Counted from the first letter of the stretch, positions 49,443 to 58,854 are shown. The stretch is DNA of 64,000 nucleotides from Burkholderia ambifaria AMMD (GCF_000203915.1 NC_008390.1:1426001-1490000); one strand, 5' to 3'. Made by a program: numbers and translations. The notes: generated from the letters alone by a model not told the origin.

Positions 49443-50519
49443 TCATTCGGCTGCCGGCACCGGCGGTGGCGGCGCGGCCGATTCACGCACCCGCAGTTCC
49501 GGCTGTACCGCGTAACCGGGCCCGGTTTCGCCGTTCCCGAGCGCGTCGAGCAACGCGTGCGCGGCCTTGCGCCCGATCGCAGCGGTGTCGACCCACATCG
49601 TCGTCAGGGACGGGCGGATTTCACGCGCGAGCGCGACGTCGTCGAAGCCGGTGATCGACAATTGCGACGGCACGTCCAGCCCCAGTGCCTGCGCCTCGAG
49701 CAGCGCGCCGAGCGCGAGGGCGTCGTTGCCGCAAATCACGGCCGTCGGGCGCGTCGCCCCGCTGTCGGCAATCGCGCGCAGGCTCACCCGCCCGAAAGCG
49801 ATCGTTGCCGCGCCCTCGTGCTGGTGTACCGGGCGAACCGCGAGCCCGCGCGCGGCAAGCGTGTCGTGAATGCCGCGCAGGCGGGCCTGCACGCGGTCGT
49901 TGTCCGCGGAAGGCTGCATGATGATCGCGAAATCGCGATGGCCGAGGTCGAGCAGGTGCGTGGTCAGCCGTGCGAATGCGGCGCGGTTGTCGAAGCCGAT
50001 GCAGCAGTGCGGGCTGTCGTCGCGATACGCGTAGGTCACGACATACGGCACGCGATGCTGGTGCAGCAGTTCGAAGACTTCCGGCGGATACGCTTCACCG
50101 ACCAGCGACACGGCTTCCACGCCGCGCGACAGCATCGCGCGCACCTGCGCGAGCGCTTGCGCGGGGTCGTAATTCGAGCAGCCCAGAAAGAGGGTGATGC
50201 CGTGTTCGGCCATGACCGCCTGCATTCCGGCTACCTGCGACGCGAACACCTGGTCGTCGAGCGTCGGGATGATCGCGCCCGTGATGTGGGTGCGCGTGGA
50301 CGCGAGTGCACGGCCGGCGGCGTTCGGAATCCAGTTCAGCGCGCGCGCGGCGTCGCGCACGCGCTGCTGTACGTCGGCCGATACCTTGCCGGGATCGTTG
50401 TACACGCGCGAAACGGTCGCGGTCGACACGCCGGCGAGTTTCGCGACATCGCCGAGCACCGACCGGCCGCTGCCGCGGCGTGCGCGCGCCGCGCCGCCGC
50501 TGGAAGGAGGCGTGCTCAT
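49443..50519 (-). CDS. LacI-family transcriptional repressor
   Basis: This 358-residue regulator has the LacI helix-turn-helix LGDVAKLAGVSTATVSRVYN (residues about 21-40) after 20 basic Ser/Gly-rich residues, a hinge helix (NAAGRALAST) and a periplasmic-binding-like effector domain (ITGAIIPTLDDQVFASQVAG to LRESAA-type end). It is divergent from a ribokinase-like gene and very likely represses the kinase-transporter-aldolase operon through the palindromes at 50631 and 50738. The effector is unknown. The first 20 residues look like an uncleaved extension. Confidence 0.92.
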   Translation of the reverse strand: MSTPPSSGGAARARRGSGRSVLGDVAKLAGVSTATVSRVYNDPGKVSADVQQRVRDAARALNWIPNAAGRALASTRTHITGAIIPTLDDQVFASQVAGMQAVMAEHGITLFLGCSNYDPAQALAQVRAMLSRGVEAVSLVGEAYPPEVFELLHQHRVPYVVTYAYRDDSPHCCIGFDNRAAFARLTTHLLDLGHRDFAIIMQPSADNDRVQARLRGIHDTLAARGLAVRPVHQHEGAATIAFGRVSLRAIADSGATRPTAVICGNDALALGALLEAQALGLDVPSQLSITGFDDVALAREIRPSLTTMWVDTAAIGRKAAHALLDALGNGETGPGYAVQPELRVRESAAPPPPVPAAE

Positions 50520-50630
50520 CGGGCCCCCCTGGCCGCGGCTGCCGCGTGGACGCCGCCCGTTCTCAAAAGCGCCATCGTTTACCCTCGATTCATCGTGGTC
50601 CCGCTTGCATTTCCAATCCGGCCTGTGAGA

Positions 50631-50648
50631 ATGTAAGCGCTATCTTGA
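50631..50648. promoter_or_regulatory. Half-degenerate LacI operator
   Basis: AATGTAAGCGCTATCTTG (50631-50648) shares the left half AATGTAAGCG with the better operator at 50738, but its right half has decayed. It lies in the lacI promoter region and is centred 107 bases from the other site, compatible with looping or autoregulation. Confidence 0.5.
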
Positions 50649-50737
50649 TGCGAATCCGTATTATGTCAGACATAGATTCCTGCTGCATTGCGAAGTTTTC
50701 GTCGACGTCGGCCTTTCCGGCCATTTTGTTTGCCTCA

Positions 50738-50755
50738 AATGTAAGCGGTTACATT
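50738..50755. promoter_or_regulatory. LacI-type operator next to the kinase start
   Basis: AATGTAAGCGGTTACATT (50738-50755) is an 18-base palindrome with one central mismatch, the TGTAAnCGnTTACA style typical of LacI-family operators. It ends two bases before the ATG at 50758. Confidence 0.75.
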
Positions 50756-50757
50756 CG

Positions 50758-51687
50758 ATGATGAATTCTGTAAAGCCACCGCGGATCGCCGTCGTCGGCA
50801 GCGTCAACGTCGATCTCGTCACGCGCGCGCCGCGTCTGCCCGTACCGGGCGAAACACTGCTCGGCACCTCGTTCCAGACCGTCCACGGCGGCAAGGGGGC
50901 GAACCAGGCGGTGGCCGCCGCGCGGCTCGGTGCGTCGGTCGCGATGATCGGCTGCGTCGGCAACGACGCGTTCGGCGCACGCCTGCACGACGCGCTTGCG
51001 GCGGAGCGTATCGACGTCACGCACCTGCGCCGGATCGACGGCGAGGCCACCGGCGTGGCCACGATCACGGTCGACGCACACGGGGCGAACAGCATCGTCG
51101 TCGTGCCCGGTGCGAACGCCTGCGTCGATGCCGCCTTGATCGACGCGTCGCGCGACGTGATCGCCGGCGCGGCGCTGATGGTGTGCCAGCTCGAGGTGCC
51201 GATCGAGACCGTCGCGCGCGCCATCGGCAGCGCCATCGCCCATCGGACGCCCGTGCTGCTCAATCCGGCGCCCGCGCGGCCGCTGTTCGACGCATTGCTG
51301 GCCCGCATCGACTACCTCGTCGTCAACGAGACGGAGGCGGAGTCGCTGACCGGCATCGCTGTCGGCGACGACGCGTCGGCAGTGCGCGCCGCCGATGCGC
51401 TGTGCGCGAAGGGCGTCGGCAACGTGCTGGTCACGCTCGGCGCGCGCGGTGTCTGCTGGCGAGGGATTGCGGGGCAGGGCCGCCATCGGGCGAGGGCAGT
51501 GGTCGCCGTCGATACGACGGCGGCCGGCGACACCTTCGTCGGCGGCTTCGCGGCGGCCCGTGCGAGCGGTGCGTCGATGGATGACGCCATTGCGTTCGGC
51601 CAGCACGCGGCCGCGATCAGCGTGACGCGCCACGGCGCGCAGACCTCGATTCCGACACGCGAAGAAGTGGAGCGTGCGGCCGTATAG
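50758..51687 (+). CDS. Ribokinase-like PfkB sugar kinase
   Basis: This 309-residue PfkB kinase has the ribokinase N-terminal motif IAVVGSVNVDLVTRAPRLPVPGE and the sugar-binding loop HGGKGANQAVAAARLG. The C-terminal ATP/anion-hole motif DTTAAGDTFVGGFAAA contains the catalytic Asp. It phosphorylates a pentose or other sugar or sugar acid. Start codons 50758 and 50761 are adjacent; the operator occupies the place of a ribosome-binding site, so the mRNA may be leaderless or start just upstream. It heads the operon with a transporter and an aldolase-family gene. Confidence 0.9.
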   Translation: MMNSVKPPRIAVVGSVNVDLVTRAPRLPVPGETLLGTSFQTVHGGKGANQAVAAARLGASVAMIGCVGNDAFGARLHDALAAERIDVTHLRRIDGEATGVATITVDAHGANSIVVVPGANACVDAALIDASRDVIAGAALMVCQLEVPIETVARAIGSAIAHRTPVLLNPAPARPLFDALLARIDYLVVNETEAESLTGIAVGDDASAVRAADALCAKGVGNVLVTLGARGVCWRGIAGQGRHRARAVVAVDTTAAGDTFVGGFAAARASGASMDDAIAFGQHAAAISVTRHGAQTSIPTREEVERAAV

Positions 51688-51750
51688 ATTCCGCGACGAC
51701 GGAACGGGCAGCAGCCCGGCCAACCATTCAGGACAATGGAGACAGACGCA

Positions 51751-53070
51751 ATGAACGAGAATCATGCAGTTCCGACGGCGCCCCCACGCATCCGGCGCGG
51801 ACAACGTATCGCGCTCGCGCTGCTGATGGTGAGCGGGATCGTCAACTATCTCGACCGCGGCACGCTGGCCGTCGCGAGTTCGGCCATCCGGAACGATCTG
51901 GGTCTGTCGCTCTCCGAAATGGGCTTGCTGCTGTCGGCATTTTCGTGGAGCTATGCGTTATGCCAGTTCCCGGTCGGCGGACTCGTCGATCGCATCGGGC
52001 CGCGCCGTTTGCTGGGCGTCGGGCTGATCGTCTGGTCGCTCGCGCAGGCGTCGGGCGGCATCGTCTCCACCTTCGGCTGGTTCATCGTCGCGCGTATCGT
52101 GCTCGGCATCGGCGAGGCGCCGCAGTTCCCGTCGGCGGCGCGGGTCGTGAGCAACTGGTTTCCGCTGCGCGCGCGCGGGACGCCGACCGGCATCTTCAAC
52201 GCGGCATCGCCGCTCGGCACCGCGCTCGCGCCGTTGCTGCTGGCGGTGCTCGTCGCGTCGTTCAACTGGCGCTGGGCGTTCGTCGCGACCGGGGCGCTCG
52301 GCCTCGTCGTCGCCGTCGTCTGGTTCGCCCTGTACCGCGATCCGGCGCGTGCGCAACTGACGGCAGCCGAACGTGCGTATCTCGACGCCGATGCGCAGAC
52401 CGCCGTCGCGATGCCGAAGCTGACCTTCGCCGACTGGCGCAGCCTGTTCTCGCACGGCACGACCTGGGGCATGCTGATCGGATTCTTCGGTTCCGTGTAT
52501 CTGAACTGGGTCTACCTGACCTGGTTGCCGGGGTACCTGACGATGGAGCGTCACATGAGCCTCATTCGCACCGGGTTCGCGGCGTCGGTGCCGTTCCTGT
52601 GCGGATTCGTCGGCTCGCTGGTCGCCGGCTGGCTGTCGGATGTGGTCACGCGCCGCAGCCGCTCGCCGGTCGTGAGCCGGCGCAACGCGGTGGTCGTCGC
52701 GATGCTCGGGATGGTCGCATTCACGATTCCGGCCGCGCTCGTGCAGAGCAACACGGTCGCGCTCGCGTGCATTTCGGTGGTGATCTTTCTCGCCAATGCG
52801 GCATCGGCGTGTTCGTGGGCGCTCGCGACGGCGGCCGCGCCGCCGAGCCGCATCGCATCGCTCGGCGCGATCCAGAATTTCGGCGGTTTCATCGGCGGGG
52901 CGCTCGCGCCTATCCTGACGGGTGTGATCGCGCAGAAGTGGTCGTTCGTGCCCGCGCTGCTGACGGCGGCGGCAATCGCATTCGCCGGTGCGATGGCCTA
53001 CCTGCTGCTGGTTCGCAAGCCGATTCCCGAGCAGGCCGCGAGCACCGCGTCCGGCGCGCTGCCCGCCTGA
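51751..53070 (+). CDS. MFS transporter (anion:cation symporter type)
   Basis: This 439-residue, twelve-helix transporter resembles the ACS family that imports sugar acids such as glucarate, galactonate or tartrate. Motifs are VSGIVNYLDRGTLAVA in helix 1, GGLVDRIGPRRLLG as motif A, RIVLGIGEAPQFPSAARVVSNWFP in the fourth to fifth helices, and LGAIQNFGGFIGGALAP. I start at ATG 51751, which has GGAG nine bases upstream; ATG 51736 overlaps that site. It follows the kinase by 63 bases and probably imports the pathway substrate. Confidence 0.9.
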   Translation: MNENHAVPTAPPRIRRGQRIALALLMVSGIVNYLDRGTLAVASSAIRNDLGLSLSEMGLLLSAFSWSYALCQFPVGGLVDRIGPRRLLGVGLIVWSLAQASGGIVSTFGWFIVARIVLGIGEAPQFPSAARVVSNWFPLRARGTPTGIFNAASPLGTALAPLLLAVLVASFNWRWAFVATGALGLVVAVVWFALYRDPARAQLTAAERAYLDADAQTAVAMPKLTFADWRSLFSHGTTWGMLIGFFGSVYLNWVYLTWLPGYLTMERHMSLIRTGFAASVPFLCGFVGSLVAGWLSDVVTRRSRSPVVSRRNAVVVAMLGMVAFTIPAALVQSNTVALACISVVIFLANAASACSWALATAAAPPSRIASLGAIQNFGGFIGGALAPILTGVIAQKWSFVPALLTAAAIAFAGAMAYLLLVRKPIPEQAASTASGALPA

Positions 53071-53119
53071 GCGCCGCGCCTCCATCACGCATTCAAGAAA
53101 GCAAGGAAAGGAGAAACAG

Positions 53120-54067
53120 ATGCAACACCATCAGCAGTCGAGCGCGACCATCGAGGGGATCGTACCGGTGATGCTGACGCCGTTCGACGACGCCGGGGCC
53201 ATCGATTACGCGGGGCTCGAGCGACTCATCGAATGGTATCTGGCGCACGGTGCGGATGCGCTGTTCGCGGTCGCGCAATCGAGCGAGATGCAATTCCTGA
53301 GTCTGGCCGAACGGGCGGAACTCGCGCGTTTCGTGGTCGAGCGCGTGGCCGGGCGCGTGCCTGTCGTCGCGTCCGGGCACATCAGCGACGATCTCGATGC
53401 GCAGGTCGCCGAGCTGCGCGTGGCCGCGGAATCGGGCGCGCAGGGCGTCGTGCTCGTGACCAATCGGCTCGACCCGCAGCGCAAAGGCAGCGCCGCGTTT
53501 CTCGACCATCTTCACAAGCTGCTTGCGCGCCTGCCGTCGGATTTGCCGCTCGGCTTGTATGAATGCCCGGCGCCTTACCGCCGATTGCTGTCCGACGACG
53601 AACTGCGTGCGTGCATCGACACCGGCCGCTTCGTGATGCTCAAGGACGTGAGTTGCGATCTGGAGACGGTGAAGCGGCGCGTGGCGCTCGCCGCGGGATC
53701 GCCGCTGAAGATCCTGAATGCGAACGCCGCGATCGCGTGGGATGCGATGAAGGCGGGTTCCGCCGGGTTCAACGGTGTGTTTACCAACTTTCATCCGGAT
53801 CTGTATCGATGGCTGCGCACGCGGGGCGACTCGGATCCGGCGCTCGCCGACGAGTTGTCGACGTTCCTGGTGGTCTCGGCCGTGTCGGAAGCACTGGGCT
53901 ATCCGGCGCTGGCGAAGATCTATCACCAGCGGATCGGCACGTTCGCATCGATTCGCTGCCGCGCGATCGACTACGACGTGCGCGAGCGGTTCTGGGCGCT
54001 CGATGCGGTGCTCGACAAGATCGTGTCCGGTACCGAGCACTTCCGTCGGCGGATCGCGGCGCGCTGA
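53120..54067 (+). CDS. DapA/NanA-family aldolase or hydro-lyase
   Basis: This 315-residue TIM-barrel protein is of the dihydrodipicolinate synthase family. The Schiff-base Lys175 is in FVMLKDVSCD and the proton-relay Tyr147 in LGLYECPAP, the catalytic pair of the family. The N-terminal segment GIVPVMLTPFDDAGAIDY is also standard. It is unlikely to be lysine-biosynthetic DapA given its neighbours; a 2-keto-3-deoxy sugar-acid aldolase or a dehydratase fits better. A strong AAAGGAG box precedes the ATG. It is the last gene of the LacI-controlled operon. Confidence 0.9.
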   Translation: MQHHQQSSATIEGIVPVMLTPFDDAGAIDYAGLERLIEWYLAHGADALFAVAQSSEMQFLSLAERAELARFVVERVAGRVPVVASGHISDDLDAQVAELRVAAESGAQGVVLVTNRLDPQRKGSAAFLDHLHKLLARLPSDLPLGLYECPAPYRRLLSDDELRACIDTGRFVMLKDVSCDLETVKRRVALAAGSPLKILNANAAIAWDAMKAGSAGFNGVFTNFHPDLYRWLRTRGDSDPALADELSTFLVVSAVSEALGYPALAKIYHQRIGTFASIRCRAIDYDVRERFWALDAVLDKIVSGTEHFRRRIAAR

Positions 54068-54147
54068 CCGGTCCGGTCCGGCGTGCCGTGCATGAGTCGC
54101 ACGCTGGATGGCGGGCAGGGCAGCGTCGACTGTCGAACGGGCGAAAA

Positions 54148-54172
54148 AAAACGCCGCGCGAGGCGGCGTTTT
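54148..54172. terminator. Bidirectional terminator after the aldolase gene
   Basis: Arms AAAACGCCGC (54148-54157) and GCGGCGTTTT (54163-54172) pair perfectly with a five-base loop, flanked by an A-run on the left and T's on the right. It serves the rightward aldolase operon and the leftward ETF oxidoreductase gene. Confidence 0.88.
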
Positions 54173-54180
54173 CCGGCAGC

Positions 54181-55854
54181 TTACATGTTCGGGTAATTCG
54201 GCCCGCCGCCACCTTCCGGCGTGACCCACACGATGTTCTGCGTCGGGTCCTTGATGTCGCAGGTCTTGCAGTGCACGCAGTTCTGCGCGTTGATCACCAG
54301 CCGATCGCCGCCGTCGTCGTTCTTCACGAACTCGTACACCGCCGCCGGGCAGAAGCGCGCCTCCGGCCCCCCGTACGTACGCAGGTTCACGTTCACCGGC
54401 ACGTTCGCATCCTTCAGCGTCAGATGCGCCGGCTGGTTCTCCTCGTGGTTCGTGTTCGAGATGAACACCGACGACAGACGATCGAACGTCAGCTTGCCGT
54501 CCGGCTTCGGATACTCGATCGGCGTGCATTGCGACGCCGGCTTCAGCATCTCGTGATCCGCATGCTTGTGATGCAGCGTCCACGGCACGTTGCCGCCCAT
54601 CACCTTCTGCTCGAGCCCGACCATCAGCGTGCCGAGATACAGCCCCTTGGCCATCCACTGCTTGAAGTTGCGCGCGCGGTACAGCTCCGTGTACAGCCAC
54701 GATTGCTTGAAAGCGTCCGGATACGCGTTGAGCTCGTCCGACTGGCGGCCGGCCTGCACCGCGTCGAATGCAGCATCGGCCGCCAGCATGCCGGTCTTGA
54801 TCGCCGCATGACTGCCCTTGATCCGCGACGCGTTCAGGAAGCCCGCGTCGTCGCCGATCAGCGCGCCGCCTGGGAACACCGTCTTCGGCAGCGACAGCAG
54901 CCCGCCCGCCGTGATCGCGCGCGCGCCGTACGACACGCGCTTGCCGCCTTCCAGGAACGCGCGGATCGACGGATGCGTCTTGTAGCGCTGGAATTCCTCG
55001 AACGGCGACAGGTACGGGTTCGTATAGCCCAGGCCCACCACGAAGCCGACCACCACCTGGTTGTTGTCCATGTGATACAGGAACGAGCCGCCGTACGTAT
55101 CGGACTTCAGCGGCCATCCGGCCGTGTGGATCACGAGGCCCGGCTTGTGCTTTGCCGGATCGATTTCCCACAGCTCCTTGATGCCGATCCCGTATGCCTG
55201 CGGATCCGCGTTCGCGTCGAGCTTGAACTTCGAGATCAGTTGACGGCCGAGGTGGCCGCGGCAGCCTTCGGCGAACAGCGTGTACTTCGCGTGCAGCTCC
55301 ATGCCGAGCTGGAAGTTCTCGGTCGGCTCGCCGTCCTTGCCCACGCCCATGTTGCCGGTGGCGACGCCCTTCACCGAGCCGTCGTCGTTGTAGAGAATCT
55401 CGGCGGCCGGGAAGCCCGGGAAGATCTCGACGCCCTGCGCTTCGGCCTGTGCCCCGAGCCAGCGCGTGACGTTGCCCAGCGAGATCACGTAGTTGCCGTG
55501 GTTCTGGAAGTTGGCGGGCAGCGCCCAGTTGGGCGTGGTGACCGCGCCCGTCTCGGACAGGAACAGGAAGCGGTCTTCCGTCACCGCGACGTCGAGCGGC
55601 GCGCCGCGTTCCTTCCAGTCGGGGAACAGTTCGGTGATCGCGCGCGGGTCCATCACCGCACCCGACAGGATGTGCGCGCCGATCTCGGAACCCTTCTCGA
55701 GCACGCACACGCCGATCTCGGTGCCTTTCTCGGCGGCCAGCTGCTTGAGCCGGATCGCCGCCGACAGCCCGGCGGGGCCGCCGCCGACGATCACGACGTC
55801 GTATTCCATCGATTCGCGCGGGCCGTACTGCTCGATGAGGCTTGCGGGGGTCAT
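54181..55854 (-). CDS. Electron-transfer flavoprotein-ubiquinone oxidoreductase
   Basis: This 557-residue membrane-associated flavo-iron-sulfur protein passes electrons from ETF (from acyl-CoA and amino-acid dehydrogenases) to ubiquinone. FAD binding is shown by DVVIVGGGPAGLSAAIRLK near residue 20, and the C-terminal 4Fe-4S cluster by the cysteines in RFCPAAVYEF and INAQNCVHCKTCDIKDP. I start at ATG 55854 (MTPASLIEQYGPRESM), with AGAGGAA upstream; longer in-frame starts are unlike the family. It is usually called etfD or ETF-QO. Confidence 0.95.
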   Translation of the reverse strand: MTPASLIEQYGPRESMEYDVVIVGGGPAGLSAAIRLKQLAAEKGTEIGVCVLEKGSEIGAHILSGAVMDPRAITELFPDWKERGAPLDVAVTEDRFLFLSETGAVTTPNWALPANFQNHGNYVISLGNVTRWLGAQAEAQGVEIFPGFPAAEILYNDDGSVKGVATGNMGVGKDGEPTENFQLGMELHAKYTLFAEGCRGHLGRQLISKFKLDANADPQAYGIGIKELWEIDPAKHKPGLVIHTAGWPLKSDTYGGSFLYHMDNNQVVVGFVVGLGYTNPYLSPFEEFQRYKTHPSIRAFLEGGKRVSYGARAITAGGLLSLPKTVFPGGALIGDDAGFLNASRIKGSHAAIKTGMLAADAAFDAVQAGRQSDELNAYPDAFKQSWLYTELYRARNFKQWMAKGLYLGTLMVGLEQKVMGGNVPWTLHHKHADHEMLKPASQCTPIEYPKPDGKLTFDRLSSVFISNTNHEENQPAHLTLKDANVPVNVNLRTYGGPEARFCPAAVYEFVKNDDGGDRLVINAQNCVHCKTCDIKDPTQNIVWVTPEGGGGPNYPNM

Positions 55855-56032
55855 TGGCGTTCCTCTAACCGTTAGAATGCTTTTATTCGGGAGCGTATTG
55901 TCTGCGAAACGAAACGCTTGCCGCAACAGCATGCGAATAGATTAGCACGATCGTTCTATTTTTTGTGCCAGGGTTATGCTGCGTGGGGCAGGGCGCCCGT
56001 CGCGGCGAAACGATATCGAAAGGGGATGTGCA

Positions 56033-56809
56033 ATGGGTCGATCGATCAATCTGGAAGGCAAGGTCGCGCTGGTCACGGGCGCATCGAGCGGTCTCGGGCA
56101 ACGCTTCGCGCAGGTGCTGTCGCAGGCCGGTGCGAAGGTCGTGCTCGCGAGCCGCCGCGTCGAGCGCCTGAAGGAACTGCGCGCGGAGATCGAGGCGGCG
56201 GGCGGTGCCGCACACGTGGTGTCGCTCGACGTCACCGACGTGCAGAGCATCAAGGCGGCCATCGCGCACGCGGAGACGGAAGCCGGTACGATCGACATCC
56301 TCGTGAACAATTCGGGCGTCTCGACGATGCAGAAGCTCGTCGACGTGACGCCGGCCGATTTCGAATTCGTGTTCGACACCAACACGCGCGGCGCGTTTTT
56401 CGTCGCGCAGGAAGTCGCGAAGCGGATGATGATGCGCGCGAACGGCAACGGCAAGCCGCCGTACCGGATCATCAACATCGCGTCGGTGGCCGGCCTGCGC
56501 GTGTTTCCGCAGATCGGGCTGTATGCGATGAGCAAGTCGGCGGTCGTGCAGATGACGCGCGCGATGGCGCTCGAATGGGGCCGCCACGGGATCAACGTCA
56601 ATGCGATCTGTCCGGGCTATATCGACACCGAAATCAATCATTACCTGTGGGAAACCGAGCAGGGCCAGAAGCTGCAGTCGATACTGCCGCGCCGGCGGGT
56701 CGGCAAGCCGCAGGATCTCGACGGGCTGTTGTTGCTGCTCGCGGCCGACGAGTCGCAGTTCATCAACGGCTCGATTATCTCCGCCGACGACGGCTTCGGC
56801 CTCGCCTGA
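56033..56809 (+). CDS. SDR-family oxidoreductase
   Basis: This 258-residue classical short-chain dehydrogenase has the cofactor motif TGASSGLGQRFAQ near residue 17, NNSGVSTMQ near 93, the active-site Ser in INIASVAGLR and YxxxK in LYAMSKSAVVQM. A C-terminal FINGSIISADDGFGLA segment matches the family's end. It starts at ATG 56033 with AAAGGGGA upstream. A thioesterase gene follows after 32 bases, so it probably acts on a hydroxyacyl or ketoacyl substrate, possibly a 3-hydroxyacyl-CoA; that is inference. Confidence 0.92.
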   Translation: MGRSINLEGKVALVTGASSGLGQRFAQVLSQAGAKVVLASRRVERLKELRAEIEAAGGAAHVVSLDVTDVQSIKAAIAHAETEAGTIDILVNNSGVSTMQKLVDVTPADFEFVFDTNTRGAFFVAQEVAKRMMMRANGNGKPPYRIINIASVAGLRVFPQIGLYAMSKSAVVQMTRAMALEWGRHGINVNAICPGYIDTEINHYLWETEQGQKLQSILPRRRVGKPQDLDGLLLLLAADESQFINGSIISADDGFGLA

Positions 56810-56841
56810 GTGGATGACATTCCGCAACAAAGAAGACTGCA

Positions 56842-57273
56842 ATGAGCGAATATTCCCCCGTATTTGAAATGTCGATGCCGATCCGCTGGGGCGACATGGA
56901 TGCGTTCGGCCATGTGAACAACACGGTCTATTTCCGCTACATGGAACAGGCGCGGATCTCGTGGTTCGAGGAACTCGGCATCGCGGGCGGCAACGGCGAG
57001 GGGCAGGGGCCCGTGATCGTCACGGCGTCGATGGAGTTCCTGAAGCAACTGCACTATCCGGGCGACGTGATCGCGCGGATGTCGGCCGCGAAGCCGGGCC
57101 GCAGCAGCTTCGACACCGGTTTCGAGCTGACGCGCGCGGACGATCCGCAGCACGTCTATGCGCGCGGCAATGCGCGCTGCGTGTGGGTCGACTATGCGCT
57201 CGGCAAGTCGGTGCCGCTGCCGCAACTGCTGCGCGATACGATCGAGCGCGCGCTCGCGGCGAAGGTCGGCTGA
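56842..57273 (+). CDS. 4-hydroxybenzoyl-CoA-thioesterase-type acyl-CoA thioesterase
   Basis: This 143-residue hot-dog fold thioesterase has the family active-site stretch RWGDMDAFGHVNNTVYFRYMEQAR, with the catalytic Asp in GDMDAFGHVN. The rest matches 4HBT-type enzymes (VTASMEFLKQLHYPGDV). It hydrolyses acyl-CoAs, probably of medium or branched chain, in the cytoplasm. It lies right after the SDR gene and probably shares its operon. Confidence 0.92.
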   Translation: MSEYSPVFEMSMPIRWGDMDAFGHVNNTVYFRYMEQARISWFEELGIAGGNGEGQGPVIVTASMEFLKQLHYPGDVIARMSAAKPGRSSFDTGFELTRADDPQHVYARGNARCVWVDYALGKSVPLPQLLRDTIERALAAKVG

Positions 57274-57379
57274 GCGCGGCGGCATCGGCGCCGGTGCACG
57301 GGCGCCGGTGTGTCGCCATTTCCTGAAGTTCTCCCGAATCGGCCGCGTCACGCGGCCGATTGCCATTGCGGCGCGCGAG

Positions 57380-57925
57380 TCACTGGCCGAGCAGGCGCTG
57401 CAGCAGTTCCGGCGTATTGTTCGTGCCGTACTTGCGCATCAGCCGCGCGCGGTAGATGTCGACCGTGCGCGAACTGATGTCGAGCATGCGCCCGATCTGC
57501 TTGCTGGTCTTGCCGGTCGCGAGCTGCGCGGCGATTTCGCGTTCGCGCGGCGTCAGCTCGACGGCGACGCGGCGTGTCGCGCTCAAGTCCTCGAAGGTCC
57601 AGATGCCGGCCGCGAGCGGTGCGGTGCGGTCGAGCGCGCGGCCCGTCACGTGGCACCAGAACAGCTCGCCGTCGGCCCGTTTCATGATTCTGTCATCGGC
57701 GTAGATGCCGTTCGCGATCATCACGCGCGAAATGCGTTCGCCGATCCGCTGGAATTCGCCCGGTGACGGATAGAGCACTTCGTACGACTTCCCGAGCAGA
57801 TCGGCGCGCGCGCAGCGGAAGATCGACGCGAGCGCGTCGTTGCAGTCCTCGATCACGCGGTCGCGCGACATCACGAGGCCGAGCGGCGCGAGGTGAAAGG
57901 CAGTCTGGTAATCGAGAGCGGGCAT
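57380..57925 (-). CDS. PAS-LuxR transcriptional regulator
   Basis: This 181-residue protein has a PAS sensor domain (residues about 5-105; FHLAPLGLVMSRDRVIEDCN, FRCARADLLGKSYEVLYPS, ERISRVMIANGIYADDRIM). A LuxR-type helix-turn-helix covers about 118-178 (ELTPREREIAAQLATGKTSKQIGRMLDISSRTVDIYRARL, named by its ends). No receiver or membrane segment is present, so it is a cytoplasmic one-component regulator. I start at ATG 57925 (MPALDYQTAF). It is divergent from the 3-oxoacid CoA-transferase genes and may control them. Confidence 0.88.
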   Translation of the reverse strand: MPALDYQTAFHLAPLGLVMSRDRVIEDCNDALASIFRCARADLLGKSYEVLYPSPGEFQRIGERISRVMIANGIYADDRIMKRADGELFWCHVTGRALDRTAPLAAGIWTFEDLSATRRVAVELTPREREIAAQLATGKTSKQIGRMLDISSRTVDIYRARLMRKYGTNNTPELLQRLLGQ

Positions 57926-58148
57926 GGCGCAGGCAAGCGGAGGGAAATGCTTATGTATTTTTGCGTATTGTGCCGTATCCGCGCCGCATCGTACCCTTTC
58001 AGGCATCTCGCGGCGGTTTGTCGCGATATAAAAACAGCGCGCCTCGACGCAGGTATCGCCGTGCATGCATAGAATGGTGCGGCGGGCTTGCGGCCCAGTG
58101 GGCGCGTGAACCGGTTTTGCTGGTTTCCATAGAGGAAGGGACATACAG

Positions 58149-58853
58149 ATGAACAAAGTCTATCCAAGCGCGGCTGCCGCGCTGGAAGGGATCGTCCGTG
58201 ACGGACAGACCTTCGCGGTGGGCGGCTTCGGCCTGTGCGGGATTCCCGAGGCACTGATCGGCGCGTTGCGCGATTCGGCCGTCAAGGGCATCACCTGCAT
58301 CAGCAACAACGCGGGCGTCGACGGCTTCGGTCTCGGCCTGCTGCTGGAAACGCGCCAGATCAAGAAGATGATCTCGTCGTACGTCGGCGAGAACAAGGAG
58401 TTCGAGCGCCAGTACCTGGCCGGCGAACTCGAGCTCGAATTCACGCCGCAGGGCACGCTCGCCGAGAAGCTGCGCGCGGGCGGCGCCGGCATTCCCGCCT
58501 TCTTCACGAACACCGGCTACGGCACCGTGATCGCCGAAGGCAAGGAAACGCGCCAGTTCGGCGATCGCCACTACGTGCTCGAGCCGTCGCTGACGGCCGA
58601 CGTCGCGCTCGTGAAGGCGTGGAAGGCCGACAAGTCCGGCAACCTGATCTATCGCCGCACCGCGCGCAACTTCAACCCGATGTGCGCGATGGCCGGCAGG
58701 ATCACCGTCGTGGAAGTCGAGGAGATCGTCGAGAACGGCACGCTCGATCCGGACCAGGTCCACACGCCGGGCATCTTCGTGCAGCGCATCGTGCTGAACG
58801 CGACGCCCGAGAAACGCATCGAACAACGCGTCGTACGCGCGAAAGGAGACTGA
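58149..58853 (+). CDS. scoA: 3-oxoacid CoA-transferase subunit A
   Basis: This 234-residue alpha subunit has the signature [16 protein letters not shown] near residue 27 and a C-terminal [17 protein letters not shown] region. With subunit B it moves CoA from succinyl-CoA to acetoacetate or related 3-oxoacids, allowing ketone-body or polyhydroxybutyrate-derived acetoacetate use. The start ATG at 58149 follows GAAGGG. It is divergent from the PAS-LuxR gene and ends one base before the subunit B start. Confidence 0.93.
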   Translation: MNKVYPSAAAALEGIVRDGQTFAVGGFGLCGIPEALIGALRDSAVKGITCISNNAGVDGFGLGLLLETRQIKKMISSYVGENKEFERQYLAGELELEFTPQGTLAEKLRAGGAGIPAFFTNTGYGTVIAEGKETRQFGDRHYVLEPSLTADVALVKAWKADKSGNLIYRRTARNFNPMCAMAGRITVVEVEEIVENGTLDPDQVHTPGIFVQRIVLNATPEKRIEQRVVRAKGD

Positions 58854-58854
58854 C

